Assembly (NCBI GenBank): GCA_945889495.1
Contig: CAMDBU010000043.1
Coordinates: forward strand, 1 to 38,955
Reading direction: 5' to 3'
DNA length: 38,955 bases
Source: Syntrophobacter sp. SbD2
Lineage (GTDB): Bacteria > Desulfobacterota > Binatia > UBA9968
Shown: piece after piece, positions 6,869 through 13,800 of the stretch
Layout of the letters: the number at the start of each line of letters is the position of its first letter
Position numbering within the stretch: position 1 is the first letter of the stretch
The notes under the pieces: model-generated
Told to the model about the DNA's origin: nothing
The model's input: only the letters and a program-made list of their open reading frames with translations
Databases searched by the model: none
Position numbers and translations under genes: made by a program

Positions 6869-7927
6869 ATGACAAGTTGGCCGAAACATTGGTGGCGGAT
6901 AGTGGTATTGGCGGCGGCGCTGACCGAAGTCACGTTATCGCCGAACAGCAGCCTTGCCCAATCGACCCCCTTCTACAAGGATAAAACCATCCGCATCGTC
7001 GTCGGCTTCACCTCCGGCGGGCTCTACGACCAGTACGCGCGCTTGCTGGCGCGCCACATGGGCAAATACATTCCCGGCAATCCGACGATCATCGTGCAAA
7101 ACATGCCCGGCGCCGGATCGCTGAGCGCGACCAACTATCTTTACGGCGTCGCCAAACCGGACGGCCTCACCCTCGGCATGTCGGGCAGCGGCATCTATCT
7201 CGACCAATTACTCGGTCGCAAAGAAGCGATGTTCGACGTGGCGAAATTTCCCTGGATCGGCAGCGTCGACCAGCGCGATCTGGTACTCTACATGAAAGCC
7301 GACGCGCCGTGGAAGTCCATCGAAGACATCCTCGCCGCCAAGGAAGCGCCCAAGTGCGGCTCCACCGGCACCTCCGATCTGACGACGATCCTGATGAACA
7401 TCCTGGGCGACACTCTCGGCGCCAAATTTCACGAAGTGCGCGGCTATCCCGGCGGCGTCGAGATCGATCTGGCGCTGGAGAAAGGCGAAGTCCATTGCCG
7501 CGGCACCGGTCTCACCACCCACTTCGCCCGCGAGCCCTACTTCACCTGGCACAAGACCGGCTTCGACCGCCACATCGTCCAGACCGGCGCGAAAAAAGAT
7601 CCGCGTATCGCCGACGCCCCGACACTCGGCGAACTGATGGAAAAAAAGAAAACCTCAGCGCTGCCGCGCAACGTCGCCAAAGTATTGCTCGTCTCAGCCA
7701 CCGTCGGCCGACCCATGATGACCACCCCCGGCACGCCGCCCGACCGAGTGAAGCTCTTGCGCGAAGTTTATGTGAAAACTTTCAAAGACCCGCTGGTCAT
7801 CGAAGAAGCCAAACGCGCCAAGATGGATCTGGAAATCTTGACCGGCACCGAAGTCGAAGCCCAACTGCGCGACGTCATGGGGCAGCCGAAGGATGTCATT
7901 GAGAGGGTGAAGAAGCTGTCGGAGTGA
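6869..7927 (+). CDS. Bug/TctC-type tripartite tricarboxylate transporter substrate-binding protein
   Basis: The 352-residue protein starts at an ATG with GGAGG five bases upstream. It has a signal peptide (WWRIVVLAAALTEVTL...) cut near SLAQ-STP. Family signatures are FYKDKTIRIVVGFTSGGLYD, ARLLARHMGKYIPGNPTII, NMPGAGSLSATNYLYG and AKPDGLTLGM. Bug/TctC proteins bind carboxylates and related small ligands in the periplasm and normally partner with TctA/TctB membrane proteins; neither is found nearby. It is somewhat longer than the usual 300-330 residues. A second member of this family is at 32649-33779. Confidence 0.85.
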   Translation: MTSWPKHWWRIVVLAAALTEVTLSPNSSLAQSTPFYKDKTIRIVVGFTSGGLYDQYARLLARHMGKYIPGNPTIIVQNMPGAGSLSATNYLYGVAKPDGLTLGMSGSGIYLDQLLGRKEAMFDVAKFPWIGSVDQRDLVLYMKADAPWKSIEDILAAKEAPKCGSTGTSDLTTILMNILGDTLGAKFHEVRGYPGGVEIDLALEKGEVHCRGTGLTTHFAREPYFTWHKTGFDRHIVQTGAKKDPRIADAPTLGELMEKKKTSALPRNVAKVLLVSATVGRPMMTTPGTPPDRVKLLREVYVKTFKDPLVIEEAKRAKMDLEILTGTEVEAQLRDVMGQPKDVIERVKKLSE

Positions 7928-8126
7928 GCGGCGGCGCTAAAACGCGCTGGCATCGGCGTTCGTTGGCGGTGAAATGTTCATACAAATGACCAGTGCATGA
8001 AAGCTCTAAGTGTCGTCGAAAGAGTCACCATCGGTGGAATTTGTTTTGGGAGAGCAGCGATTGTAAAAGAAACTATGGAACTGCTTACCCTGGTCACGGG
8101 AATCATAAGTTAGGCGCCGAAGCTAC
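7928..8126. other. Spacer ahead of a possible gene cassette
   Basis: These 199 bases have lower GC than their surroundings and end in GTTAGGC (8109-8115), the consensus right end of an integron attC site, eleven bases before the start codon at 8127. A 38-codon open frame at 7997-8113 stops inside that heptamer. No left attC core could be placed with confidence, so nothing more definite can be said. Confidence 0.25.
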
Positions 8127-8687
8127 ATGTCTCCACCAGAACGGAAAAAATCAAATTGGTCATCCGTGAAGGCCGCACTCTCGCAGCTCAAACAGGATGA
8201 ACTGCTTGGCCTTCTGCGAGATTTGTACGAGGTCTCGCCAAGCAACAAACAGTTCATGGAAGCACGCCTGCGAATCGGCGCGAACCAGATCGCACCGTTC
8301 AAGAAAATCGTTGCCGACTACATGTACCCAGACGTCTATAAAAACCGTCCAGTGCAGATTGCCAAAGCCAAAAAGGCTATCAGCGATTATCGCAAGGCGG
8401 CCCCAAGTGATGCTTTGGGGGCGATCGATCTCATGATCTTCTTCGTCGAGTGCGGCAACCGCCTGACATGCGATTTTGGCGATATAGACGAGCCGTTCTA
8501 TGACGCGCTGCTGAGCATGTACGCGAAAGCTGTCGAGGCGGTAGTCGGGCTCCCGGAACCGGCGGCGGAGCCGTTTCGAAATAGACTCCGGGAACTCACG
8601 GAATCATCTAAAGGGATTGGCTGGGGATATCATGATGGCCTATGCGATGAGTACTATTCGGCATTCCCAGAGGAAGACAGCGAGTAG
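8127..8687 (+). CDS. Hypothetical protein, resembles DUF6155 family
   Basis: This 186-residue soluble protein has no signal peptide or membrane segment. The N-terminus (SNWSSVKAALSQLKQDELLGLLRDLYEVSPSNKQFMEARL, residues 9-48) has the pattern of short helical proteins annotated as DUF6155, where a 'K-x-L-x-x-L-x-x-E-L-x-x-L-x-x-L-Y' start is typical. A second helical part follows, and the C-terminus is acidic (EYYSAFPEEDSE). The assignment is from memory of the pattern and is tentative. There is no ribosome-binding site before the ATG. Its spacing from GTTAGGC upstream and an attC-like sequence downstream suggests that it arrived as a gene cassette. The codon third positions are less GC-biased than in the SBP genes nearby. 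Confidence 0.6.
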   Translation: MSPPERKKSNWSSVKAALSQLKQDELLGLLRDLYEVSPSNKQFMEARLRIGANQIAPFKKIVADYMYPDVYKNRPVQIAKAKKAISDYRKAAPSDALGAIDLMIFFVECGNRLTCDFGDIDEPFYDALLSMYAKAVEAVVGLPEPAAEPFRNRLRELTESSKGIGWGYHDGLCDEYYSAFPEEDSE

Positions 8688-8715
8688 TCGCTCGCAACTG
8701 ACCTGCCGAACAACA

Positions 8716-8769
8716 GGGCTAACTTCGCTAAAAGCTGTATCGGCGCGCCGTTGAGGCCGTGCGTTACCC
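8716..8769 (+). other. Possible degenerate integron attC site
   Basis: The left end GGGCTAAC (8716-8723) and right end GTTACCC (8763-8769) are near-complementary. The left core continues TTCGCTAAAAGC, close to the R''-L'' segment of known attC sites. A palindrome, CGGCGCGCCG, lies in the centre. The 54-base length is near the short end of the attC range. Open frames lie 28 bases upstream and 16 bases downstream. The right end deviates from the GTTRRRY consensus, so this is a weak call. Confidence 0.3.
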
Positions 8770-8785
8770 CTCCTGAACCTACGAT

Positions 8786-9010
8786 ATGAAACCCTTCGTC
8801 TGGATCACCGCGCTAATCCTCTCACTGCCGTTCCTCGCCGGCGCAGCGTTCACGGCCTACGATGTGATGGGCCGCGCCGACATTCTCACGAACCCGGAAT
8901 CGAAGGTGGCGGTGGGCTGGCTGTTTACCGGGCTGATGTTTCTCGGCACCGGCGTGCGCGGCTGGCGCACGCACCGGCGCGCGGCGAAAGCGACATCATC
9001 AAGGACCTAA
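8786..9010 (+). CDS. Small membrane protein, hypothetical
   Basis: This is a 74-residue protein with two predicted membrane segments: ITALILSLPFLAGAAFTAY (residues about 8-26) and VGWLFTGLMFLGTGVRGW (about 43-60), followed by a basic tail RTHRRAAK. The short loop between the segments is polar (DVMGRADILTNPESK). No family is recognised. The ATG lacks a clear ribosome-binding site, and the gene begins 16 bases after the attC-like right end, again in the manner of a gene cassette. It does not overlap any stronger reading frame. Confidence 0.5.
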   Translation: MKPFVWITALILSLPFLAGAAFTAYDVMGRADILTNPESKVAVGWLFTGLMFLGTGVRGWRTHRRAAKATSSRT

Positions 9011-9028
9011 AAACTATGATCAGCCCCG

Positions 9029-9337
9029 TCAGACCGCGATGCTAGCGTGGAACCGGAGTCCCAACGCGCGGACCACCTTGAGCACGGTCGCAAGCTCTGG
9101 GTTTCCAGTGGATGAGAGCGCCTTATAAAGACTTTCGCGTCCCAAGCCGGTCTGCCGGGCAATTTGACTCATGCCTTTCGAGCGAGCGATATCGCCTAAT
9201 GCGGCGGCGATGAGGTTCGGATCACCGTCCTCTAGCGCAGCTTCTAGATAGGCTGCCCGATCTCTTTCGGTTTTTAGATGATGAGCGGCATCCCATGGCA
9301 GAGTTTTCTTCTTCGTCTTTTTTTTTGCCGTAGCCAT
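9029..9337 (-). CDS. HTH antitoxin of the HI1420/TIGR02684 type
   Basis: The 102-residue protein is an addiction-module antidote. A lysine-rich start (ATAKKKTKKKTLPWD) leads into AAYLEAALEDGDPNLIAAALGDIARSKGMSQIARQTGLGRESLYKALS, which holds the helix-turn-helix. It ends with NPELATVLKVVRALGLRFHAS. This architecture is characteristic of the HI1420-like antitoxin, normally cotranscribed behind a RelE-fold toxin (HI1419-like). The toxin frame immediately upstream (9340-9489) has lost its first half, so this antitoxin is an orphan. It could still act as a repressor. The start at the ATG at 9337 is two bases past the toxin stop codon, consistent with the usual tight coupling. Confidence 0.85.
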   Translation of the reverse strand: MATAKKKTKKKTLPWDAAHHLKTERDRAAYLEAALEDGDPNLIAAALGDIARSKGMSQIARQTGLGRESLYKALSSTGNPELATVLKVVRALGLRFHASIAV

Positions 9338-9339
9338 CT

Positions 9340-9489
9340 TCAGTACTCCCTCACCGCCTCGATCGCATTTTTGATGTCTTTTGTCTGAGACGCCTTATCT
9401 CCACCAGCAAGCAAGATTATCAACCGATCGCCTCGTCGAGTGAAATAAATGCGATAACCGGGGCCATAGAAATTCCGATAATTTTCCAT
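9340..9489 (-). pseudogene. C-terminal remnant of a RelE-fold toxin (HI1419 type)
   Basis: The frame ending at the TGA at 9340-9342 encodes NYRNFYGPGYRIYFTRRGDR, then LIILLAGGDKASQTKDIKNA, then IEAVREY. This is the C-terminal half of the addiction-module killer protein family, in which GPGYRIYF and GGDK are hallmarks. The first half (about 50 residues, including the start) is gone. It is replaced exactly at the iterated CCATTCTCCATTATCCATTG repeat, and an in-frame TAA lies just upstream. An in-frame ATG at 9489 comes from the repeat itself. The remnant is unlikely to be active. Confidence 0.75.
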
Positions 9490-9511
9490 TCTCCATTATC
9501 CATTGTCAATT
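9484..9511. repeat. Iterated 'ATTCTCC/ATTATCC' repeat at the toxin truncation point
   Basis: The short words TTCCATTC, TCCATTAT and CCATTGTC follow one another. The same kind of run is found at 10459-10493. This copy fills the junction between the truncated toxin gene and the end of the SBP gene at 9506. Confidence 0.55.
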
Positions 9512-10468
9512 TTTCGTTTCCAGCTCTTTCCACACCGACCGGACAAACGAAAAATCACGCACGTCATCGATAGTGCGCTTCTTGTCATTGCCCAATCGAT
9601 CGATAAAACTTTCCATCTCGCTGTCGGTCATGGTGCCGTCGCGCAAAATCGATTTGAGCTCGACATCGTAGGAACGCGCGGCGATCTCGGGGGTTTGCTT
9701 GACCCATTGCAACAGCACTTTGATGGTCTCGGCACGGTTTTCGTCGATAAACCGGTTGGCGCGCAATAAGGCGCGCACGCCGCGCCGGACGAACTGGGGA
9801 TTCTCTTTGATCAGGCGCTCCGAGGTAATCATCCCCGACGCCGGCATGCCGATCTCCGGCGGGCCGGCGAGTACTTTGACGCCGGCCTTTTGCGCCATAA
9901 GATCGTGCGGCGGCGACAGCGTGGTCACCTCCACCGCGCCGGTGATGACGGACTGCAAGCGCACCGAAGTATCGCCCAGCGCCACCGGCTGCATCAGCGC
10001 CGGGTTGAGCCCTTTGGAGCGGAGCAACTCCTCGGCGACCAGATGATCGGCACCACGGATGCTCGACACGCCCAACTTCTTGCCTTTCAAATCCTGCACA
10101 TCCTTGATGCTTGGATGAGCGATCAAATAATAAACGCCCTTCTTGAACGCGACGAGAACGATCTTCAGCGGAAATCCCGAGAGAATCCCGCGCACCGTGC
10201 TGACAAACGTGCCGGTGAAGGACACGTCGCCGTTCATCAGCGCCATCACACCCAAGCGCGGATTGGCCTGAATGATCTCGACGTCCATGCCTTCGTCGCG
10301 AAAGAACCCTTTGCTGACCGCGACGTAGTAGGGCACGCTAGTATTGCTCCGGCTAGAAAACGAAATCCGCACCTTCTGCGTCTGCGCTTGAGCGATACCT
10401 CCTGCGCTTGCGACGAACAGCGTGATCAAAGCAACCAAGAACCGATGACGAATCCGAACATTCTCCAT
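9506..10468 (-). CDS. NitT/TauT-type substrate-binding protein
   Basis: The 320-residue exported protein has a signal peptide (RFLVALITLFVASAGGIAQA) and the NMT1/SsuA-like pattern VRISFSSRSNTSVPYYVAVS, KGFFRDEGMDVEIIQANPRL, VQDLKGKKLGVSS and LQSVITGAVEVTTLSPP. I chose the ATG at 10468. A TTG two codons upstream is also open, and both lie in an iterated GAGAATG repeat that supplies GAG-rich ribosome-binding sequence. It is paralogous to the gene just upstream (10502-11461), sharing NPRLG, GDVTFT/SFT, PPEIG and ELETxx at the end. It forms the third gene of a leftward run of three SBP genes. No transporter core is present. Confidence 0.85.
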   Translation of the reverse strand: MENVRIRHRFLVALITLFVASAGGIAQAQTQKVRISFSSRSNTSVPYYVAVSKGFFRDEGMDVEIIQANPRLGVMALMNGDVSFTGTFVSTVRGILSGFPLKIVLVAFKKGVYYLIAHPSIKDVQDLKGKKLGVSSIRGADHLVAEELLRSKGLNPALMQPVALGDTSVRLQSVITGAVEVTTLSPPHDLMAQKAGVKVLAGPPEIGMPASGMITSERLIKENPQFVRRGVRALLRANRFIDENRAETIKVLLQWVKQTPEIAARSYDVELKSILRDGTMTDSEMESFIDRLGNDKKRTIDDVRDFSFVRSVWKELETKN

Positions 10469-10493
10469 TCTCAATTCTCCATTCTCAATTTTG
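10459..10493. repeat. Iterated 'TTCTCAATTCTCCA' repeat overlapping a start codon
   Basis: Four near-identical units of CATTCTC/CAATTCTC occupy the 33-base gap between two SBP genes. On the coding (minus) strand they read GAGAATGGAGAATTGAGAATG. That places a purine-rich ribosome-binding sequence and the start codon of the 10468 gene within the repeat. The repeat is related to the one at 9484-9511, at the other end of the same gene. Confidence 0.6.
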
Positions 10494-10501
10494 AACCCGC
10501 G

Positions 10502-11461
10502 CTATCGCGCGGTTTCAAGCTCTTTTAGCGCTGCCCGGGCAAAGGAAAAATCCCTGACTTCATCGAGAGGCCGCTTCTTCTCGGCCAACCGTTCCATCTG
10601 AAACTCGATCTCGGCGTCGGTCATGGTGCCGTCCTTGGACAGCGCCTTGAATTCGATGTCGTAGGAGCGCGCCGCCAATTCGGGCTTCTGCTGCACGTAC
10701 TGGGTCATGATGCGGATAGTCTCATCACGGTTGGCTTCGATGTAGCGGTTGGCTCTGTGCAGCGCGCGGATGGTCCGGCGCAGGATCTGCGGCTGCTCCT
10801 TGATCAATTTGTCCGCGGCGAAAAGACCGGAAGACGGCACGCCGATCTCCGGTGGCCCGGAGATCGCCCGCAGTCCCTGGGCTTGCAGTTGGGTATCGTA
10901 GGGCGGCGGCACCGACACCGCTTGCACCACCCCCGTCACCACCGCTTGAAAACGCAATGCCGGATCACCGACGGCGATGGCCTGAACGGTGCTCGGATCG
11001 ATGCCCTTCATGCGCAAAAGCTCGCGGCCAATAATATGATCGCCACCGTTGATCGCCGTGACACCGAGTTTTTTGCCCTTGAGATCTTGCGGGTCTTTGA
11101 TCACCTCGGGGCGCACCATCAAGTAGTAGGTGCCCTTCTTCAAGAGAACGAACACGGTCTTCATCGGCAGCCCCTGAACCACGCCGCGAAAGGTCGAGAC
11201 AAAGGATGTCGTGAAGGTCACATCGCCGTTGAGCACCGCCATGGCGCCCAGGCGCGGGTTGATCTGAATGAACTCGACCTCCAGCCCCTCTTCCTTGAAG
11301 ATCCCTCTAGACTGCGCGACATAGTAGGTCGCGTTGGTGTTACTCCGACTCGACAGCGAGATGCGGATCTTTTGCAACTGCGCGTGCGCGGGAGCGAGCT
11401 GCGCTAGCAACGCGGCGGCCGCGATCCAGCCAATGACGAGTTTGCCAATTTTGATTTTCAC
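10502..11461 (-). CDS. NitT/TauT-type substrate-binding protein
   Basis: The 319-residue protein starts at a GTG at 11461, with AAGGAG seven bases upstream. This is better than the ATG at 11518, which lacks a ribosome-binding site and lies inside the upstream gene. The GTG start gives the signal peptide MKIKIGKLVIGWIAAAALLA cut near AHA-QLQ. Family features are IRISLSSRSNTNATYYVAQS, RGIFKEEGLEVEFIQINPRL, PQDLKGKKLGV and PPYDTQLQAQGL. It is the second gene of a leftward three-SBP unit, ten bases after the stop of the 12440 gene. It is clearly paralogous to the 9506-10468 product, including the C-terminal RSYDIEFKALSKDGTMTD block. Confidence 0.87.
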   Translation of the reverse strand: MKIKIGKLVIGWIAAAALLAQLAPAHAQLQKIRISLSSRSNTNATYYVAQSRGIFKEEGLEVEFIQINPRLGAMAVLNGDVTFTTSFVSTFRGVVQGLPMKTVFVLLKKGTYYLMVRPEVIKDPQDLKGKKLGVTAINGGDHIIGRELLRMKGIDPSTVQAIAVGDPALRFQAVVTGVVQAVSVPPPYDTQLQAQGLRAISGPPEIGVPSSGLFAADKLIKEQPQILRRTIRALHRANRYIEANRDETIRIMTQYVQQKPELAARSYDIEFKALSKDGTMTDAEIEFQMERLAEKKRPLDEVRDFSFARAALKELETAR

Positions 11462-11471
11462 TCGGGTCTCC

Positions 11472-12440
11472 TTATTTTCCTCGGATCTCTCTGGCGAGGG
11501 TAAAGTCCGCGACTTCATTTATCCCCACATTGGACGCTAACAACTTGGCGCGCTGGCCGACGATCTCCCAAAACGCTTTGTCGTTGCGCGGCAGGCCGTC
11601 GCTATAGGCAAACGACACGTCGCGCAGCGCGCCGGCGGCCTCGTCCTTGGACATCTTGAGCCACTGGACGATGGACGCCAGGGTGGCCGCTTCGTTGGCC
11701 GGTTGCGAGATAAAGCGGGTGGCGCGGATCAACGCGCGCAGCACCCGGCGCACCTGTTCGGGATTGTCTCTAATCGTGCGCCGCTGGGTCGACAAGCCAG
11801 CCAACGGCGCGCTGTAGACATCGCCGGCGCGAAACAACACGTTCATCCCCGCGCTACGCGCCTTCTGCGGCCAAGGCGGCACGAGAAAAGTCGCATCGGC
11901 GATGCCCTGGTGCACCATGGCGAACAGCGCCGGCGAGTCCGCCGCCGAGATCCACTTCACGTCCTTGCCAATCTCCAGATTGAAGTGGCGCGCCAAGGCC
12001 TGAAAAACCAATCCGGTAGAGCCGTTCAGATCCACCGCGTTGATGACGAAGGTCTTGCCGCGCAGGTCGGCCGGCGACTTGATCGTCGACCGAGTCACCA
12101 AATAGTGCAGCGAGCGGTCGACGAACACGCCGGCCATCTGCACCGGCGAGCCGCGCAGCGCGCTGTCAATGGGCGGCAAGAAACTCATGGTGTAGTCGAT
12201 GTGGCCGTTGGCCAGCGCCGGCGTCAGCGCGGCGGTGCGCACCTGAACGAATTTCACGTCCAAATTTTCCTGGCGAAAGAATCCTTGGTCGATGGCGACA
12301 CGGCCGGCGAGAAAGGTCAAAGTCGAGGCGGTGTAGCTGAGCGAAATCTCCTCGCCGTGAACCCAACACGGAAAAGCCGCCGACAACAGTGAAACGATCA
12401 GTATAGTGAAGCATTTAATCATAAGGTGAGCGCCGATCAT
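11472..12440 (-). CDS. NitT/TauT-type substrate-binding protein
   Basis: The 322-residue exported protein carries a signal peptide (MIKCFTILIVSLLSAAFPCW, after a six-residue extension) and the family pattern TLTFLAGRVAIDQGFFRQEN, SPADLRGKTFVINAV and VHQGIADATFLVPPWPQKAR. The ATG at 12440 has CAGGA seven bases upstream; the second ATG at 12422 does not. It is more distant from the two downstream SBP genes than they are from each other, but it shares the C-terminal 'FTLAREI' type ending seen as FSFARAALKEL in the neighbour. It is the first gene of the leftward SBP unit and diverges from the SBP gene at 12549. Confidence 0.85.
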   Translation of the reverse strand: MIGAHLMIKCFTILIVSLLSAAFPCWVHGEEISLSYTASTLTFLAGRVAIDQGFFRQENLDVKFVQVRTAALTPALANGHIDYTMSFLPPIDSALRGSPVQMAGVFVDRSLHYLVTRSTIKSPADLRGKTFVINAVDLNGSTGLVFQALARHFNLEIGKDVKWISAADSPALFAMVHQGIADATFLVPPWPQKARSAGMNVLFRAGDVYSAPLAGLSTQRRTIRDNPEQVRRVLRALIRATRFISQPANEAATLASIVQWLKMSKDEAAGALRDVSFAYSDGLPRNDKAFWEIVGQRAKLLASNVGINEVADFTLAREIRGK

Positions 12441-12548
12441 CGTGAATCCTGTTGCTTTAAATAGGTCAGTCCCGCCCCAGCGTCAAGCAGCGTAGCGAAG
12501 AGACTATTTACAATCTTCCGCCAGTTGGACTACAGTCGAGCCACCATC

Positions 12549-13571
12549 ATGAAATTTTCCCCATCGACATTTGTCTGCGCTTTGCTGTGCGCCGCGGCAG
12601 CCTCCGCCAACCATTATCTACCCAAGCCCGGCGAACGGCCGATACCGCTGCGCGTCGCCACTTCAGCGGTGACCGGCGGCTTCATCCATCTTTACGCCGC
12701 GCTCGACTACGGCATCCTGGAGAAATACGGCTTCAAGACTGAGCATATCTATATCCGCGGCCAGTCGCCGGCGCTGGCGGCCCTGGCCGCCGACCAAATC
12801 CAATTCAACTACGGCGCCGCCGACGGCAGTCTGCCCGGCATCGCCGCCGGTATCGACGCCAAGTTCGTCGCCTCGCCGTTGGTCAAGCTGCCCTACGTCA
12901 TGATCGCGCGCAAGGACATCCGCCGGCCAGAGGATTTAAAAGGCAAAGCCATCGGCGTCACTCGCCCCGGCGACCTGAGCGCGCGCTTGTCGCGCATGGT
13001 GATCCGCAAATTCGGCTTGACCAGCGACGATGTGACGATCCATCCCATCGGTGGCAGCCAGCAGGAGCGCTACCAGGCGATGGTCGGCAACGTCGTGCAA
13101 GCGATTCTAGTCACGCCGCCCCTCGACATCCGCGCCAAGAGCGACGGCTTCAACGTGATTTACCGCTTGATCGATCTGGACATCCCGTTTGTCTACAGCT
13201 CGCTCATGACCAATTACAAAATGCTCCGCGAGCGTCCAGACACCGTCCAGCGCATGGTCGCGGCGTTAGCCGAAGCGGTCCATTTCGTCGAGAAAAATCC
13301 CGACAAAGCCAAAGCCTCGGTGGCCAAAGCCATGCGGGTCAAGGACGAAGAAGCGCTGCAAAGCTCCTACAACGTCTACGCCCGCGACATCGTCGACCGC
13401 ACCATGCTCGTGCCGGGGAAATCCATCACCGAAGCCTGGGAACTCGCCCGCGACACCGGCACCATCGTCAGAAGAAAACCCGAAGAACTGTACGACAATA
13501 GCTTCGTCAATAACTTGGAGAAGAGCGGCTTCCTGAAAGAGCTCTGGGGCAACGAAAATTATCGGCGCTAG
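12549..13571 (+). CDS. NMT1/SsuA-like substrate-binding protein
   Basis: This 340-residue protein has the signal peptide MKFSPSTFVCALLCAAAASA and a mature start NHYLPKPGERPIPLRVATSA. Family features are GGFIHLYAALDYGILEKYGF, PEDLKGKAIGVTRPGDLS and IHPIGGSQQERYQAMVGN. I prefer the ATG at 12549 over a TTG at 12525 because the product then has exactly the length and signal peptide of its paralogue at 13801. The two proteins match throughout, including the last 14 residues (KELWGNENYRR versus KELWGSENYRR). A 229-base repeat-bearing spacer separates them. Ligand unknown. Confidence 0.87.
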   Translation: MKFSPSTFVCALLCAAAASANHYLPKPGERPIPLRVATSAVTGGFIHLYAALDYGILEKYGFKTEHIYIRGQSPALAALAADQIQFNYGAADGSLPGIAAGIDAKFVASPLVKLPYVMIARKDIRRPEDLKGKAIGVTRPGDLSARLSRMVIRKFGLTSDDVTIHPIGGSQQERYQAMVGNVVQAILVTPPLDIRAKSDGFNVIYRLIDLDIPFVYSSLMTNYKMLRERPDTVQRMVAALAEAVHFVEKNPDKAKASVAKAMRVKDEEALQSSYNVYARDIVDRTMLVPGKSITEAWELARDTGTIVRRKPEELYDNSFVNNLEKSGFLKELWGNENYRR

Positions 13572-13592
13572 CAATTAGCGATATTTTCCGAA

Positions 13593-13738
13593 TCCGTCAT
13601 TCCCGCGCAGGCGGGAATCCAGGTGGCGGACAAAGTCCGCCCTACCGGCGAAGGCCGGTATCCAGGCCGTGTGGATACTGTAAGATGGATGCCGGCGGGA
13701 GTTTATCCTGAGCAAGATTGAAGGGCCGGCATGACGGA
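13593..13738. repeat. Dispersed 'GTCATTCCCGC' hairpin repeat
   Basis: The motif CATTCCCGCGCAGGCGGGAA (13598-13617) is a small palindrome of a kind found dispersed in many proteobacterial genomes. Here it is the left end of a larger element: TCCGTCAT at 13594-13601 pairs with ATGACGGA at 13731-13738. Two inner hairpins lie between them (GGCGGAC...GTCCGCC near 13625-13643 and CCGGCGAAGGCCGG near 13646). It lies between two paralogous SBP genes. Confidence 0.7.
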
Positions 13739-13800
13739 GCTAATAGGGATATCGAACATGCGCCGGCTTTAGATAAACGCGCACAAGGAGTTGGCCACCG

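Noticed and set aside
7997-8113. 38-codon open frame MKALSVVERVTIGG... before the DUF6155-like gene
   Set aside because: There is no ribosome-binding site and no known family, and it ends inside the attC-like heptamer. It is too short to support as a gene.
11462-11518. ATG at 11518 as start of the middle SBP gene
   Set aside because: It lies within the upstream gene and lacks a ribosome-binding site. The GTG at 11461 has AAGGAG at good spacing and starts the signal peptide directly.
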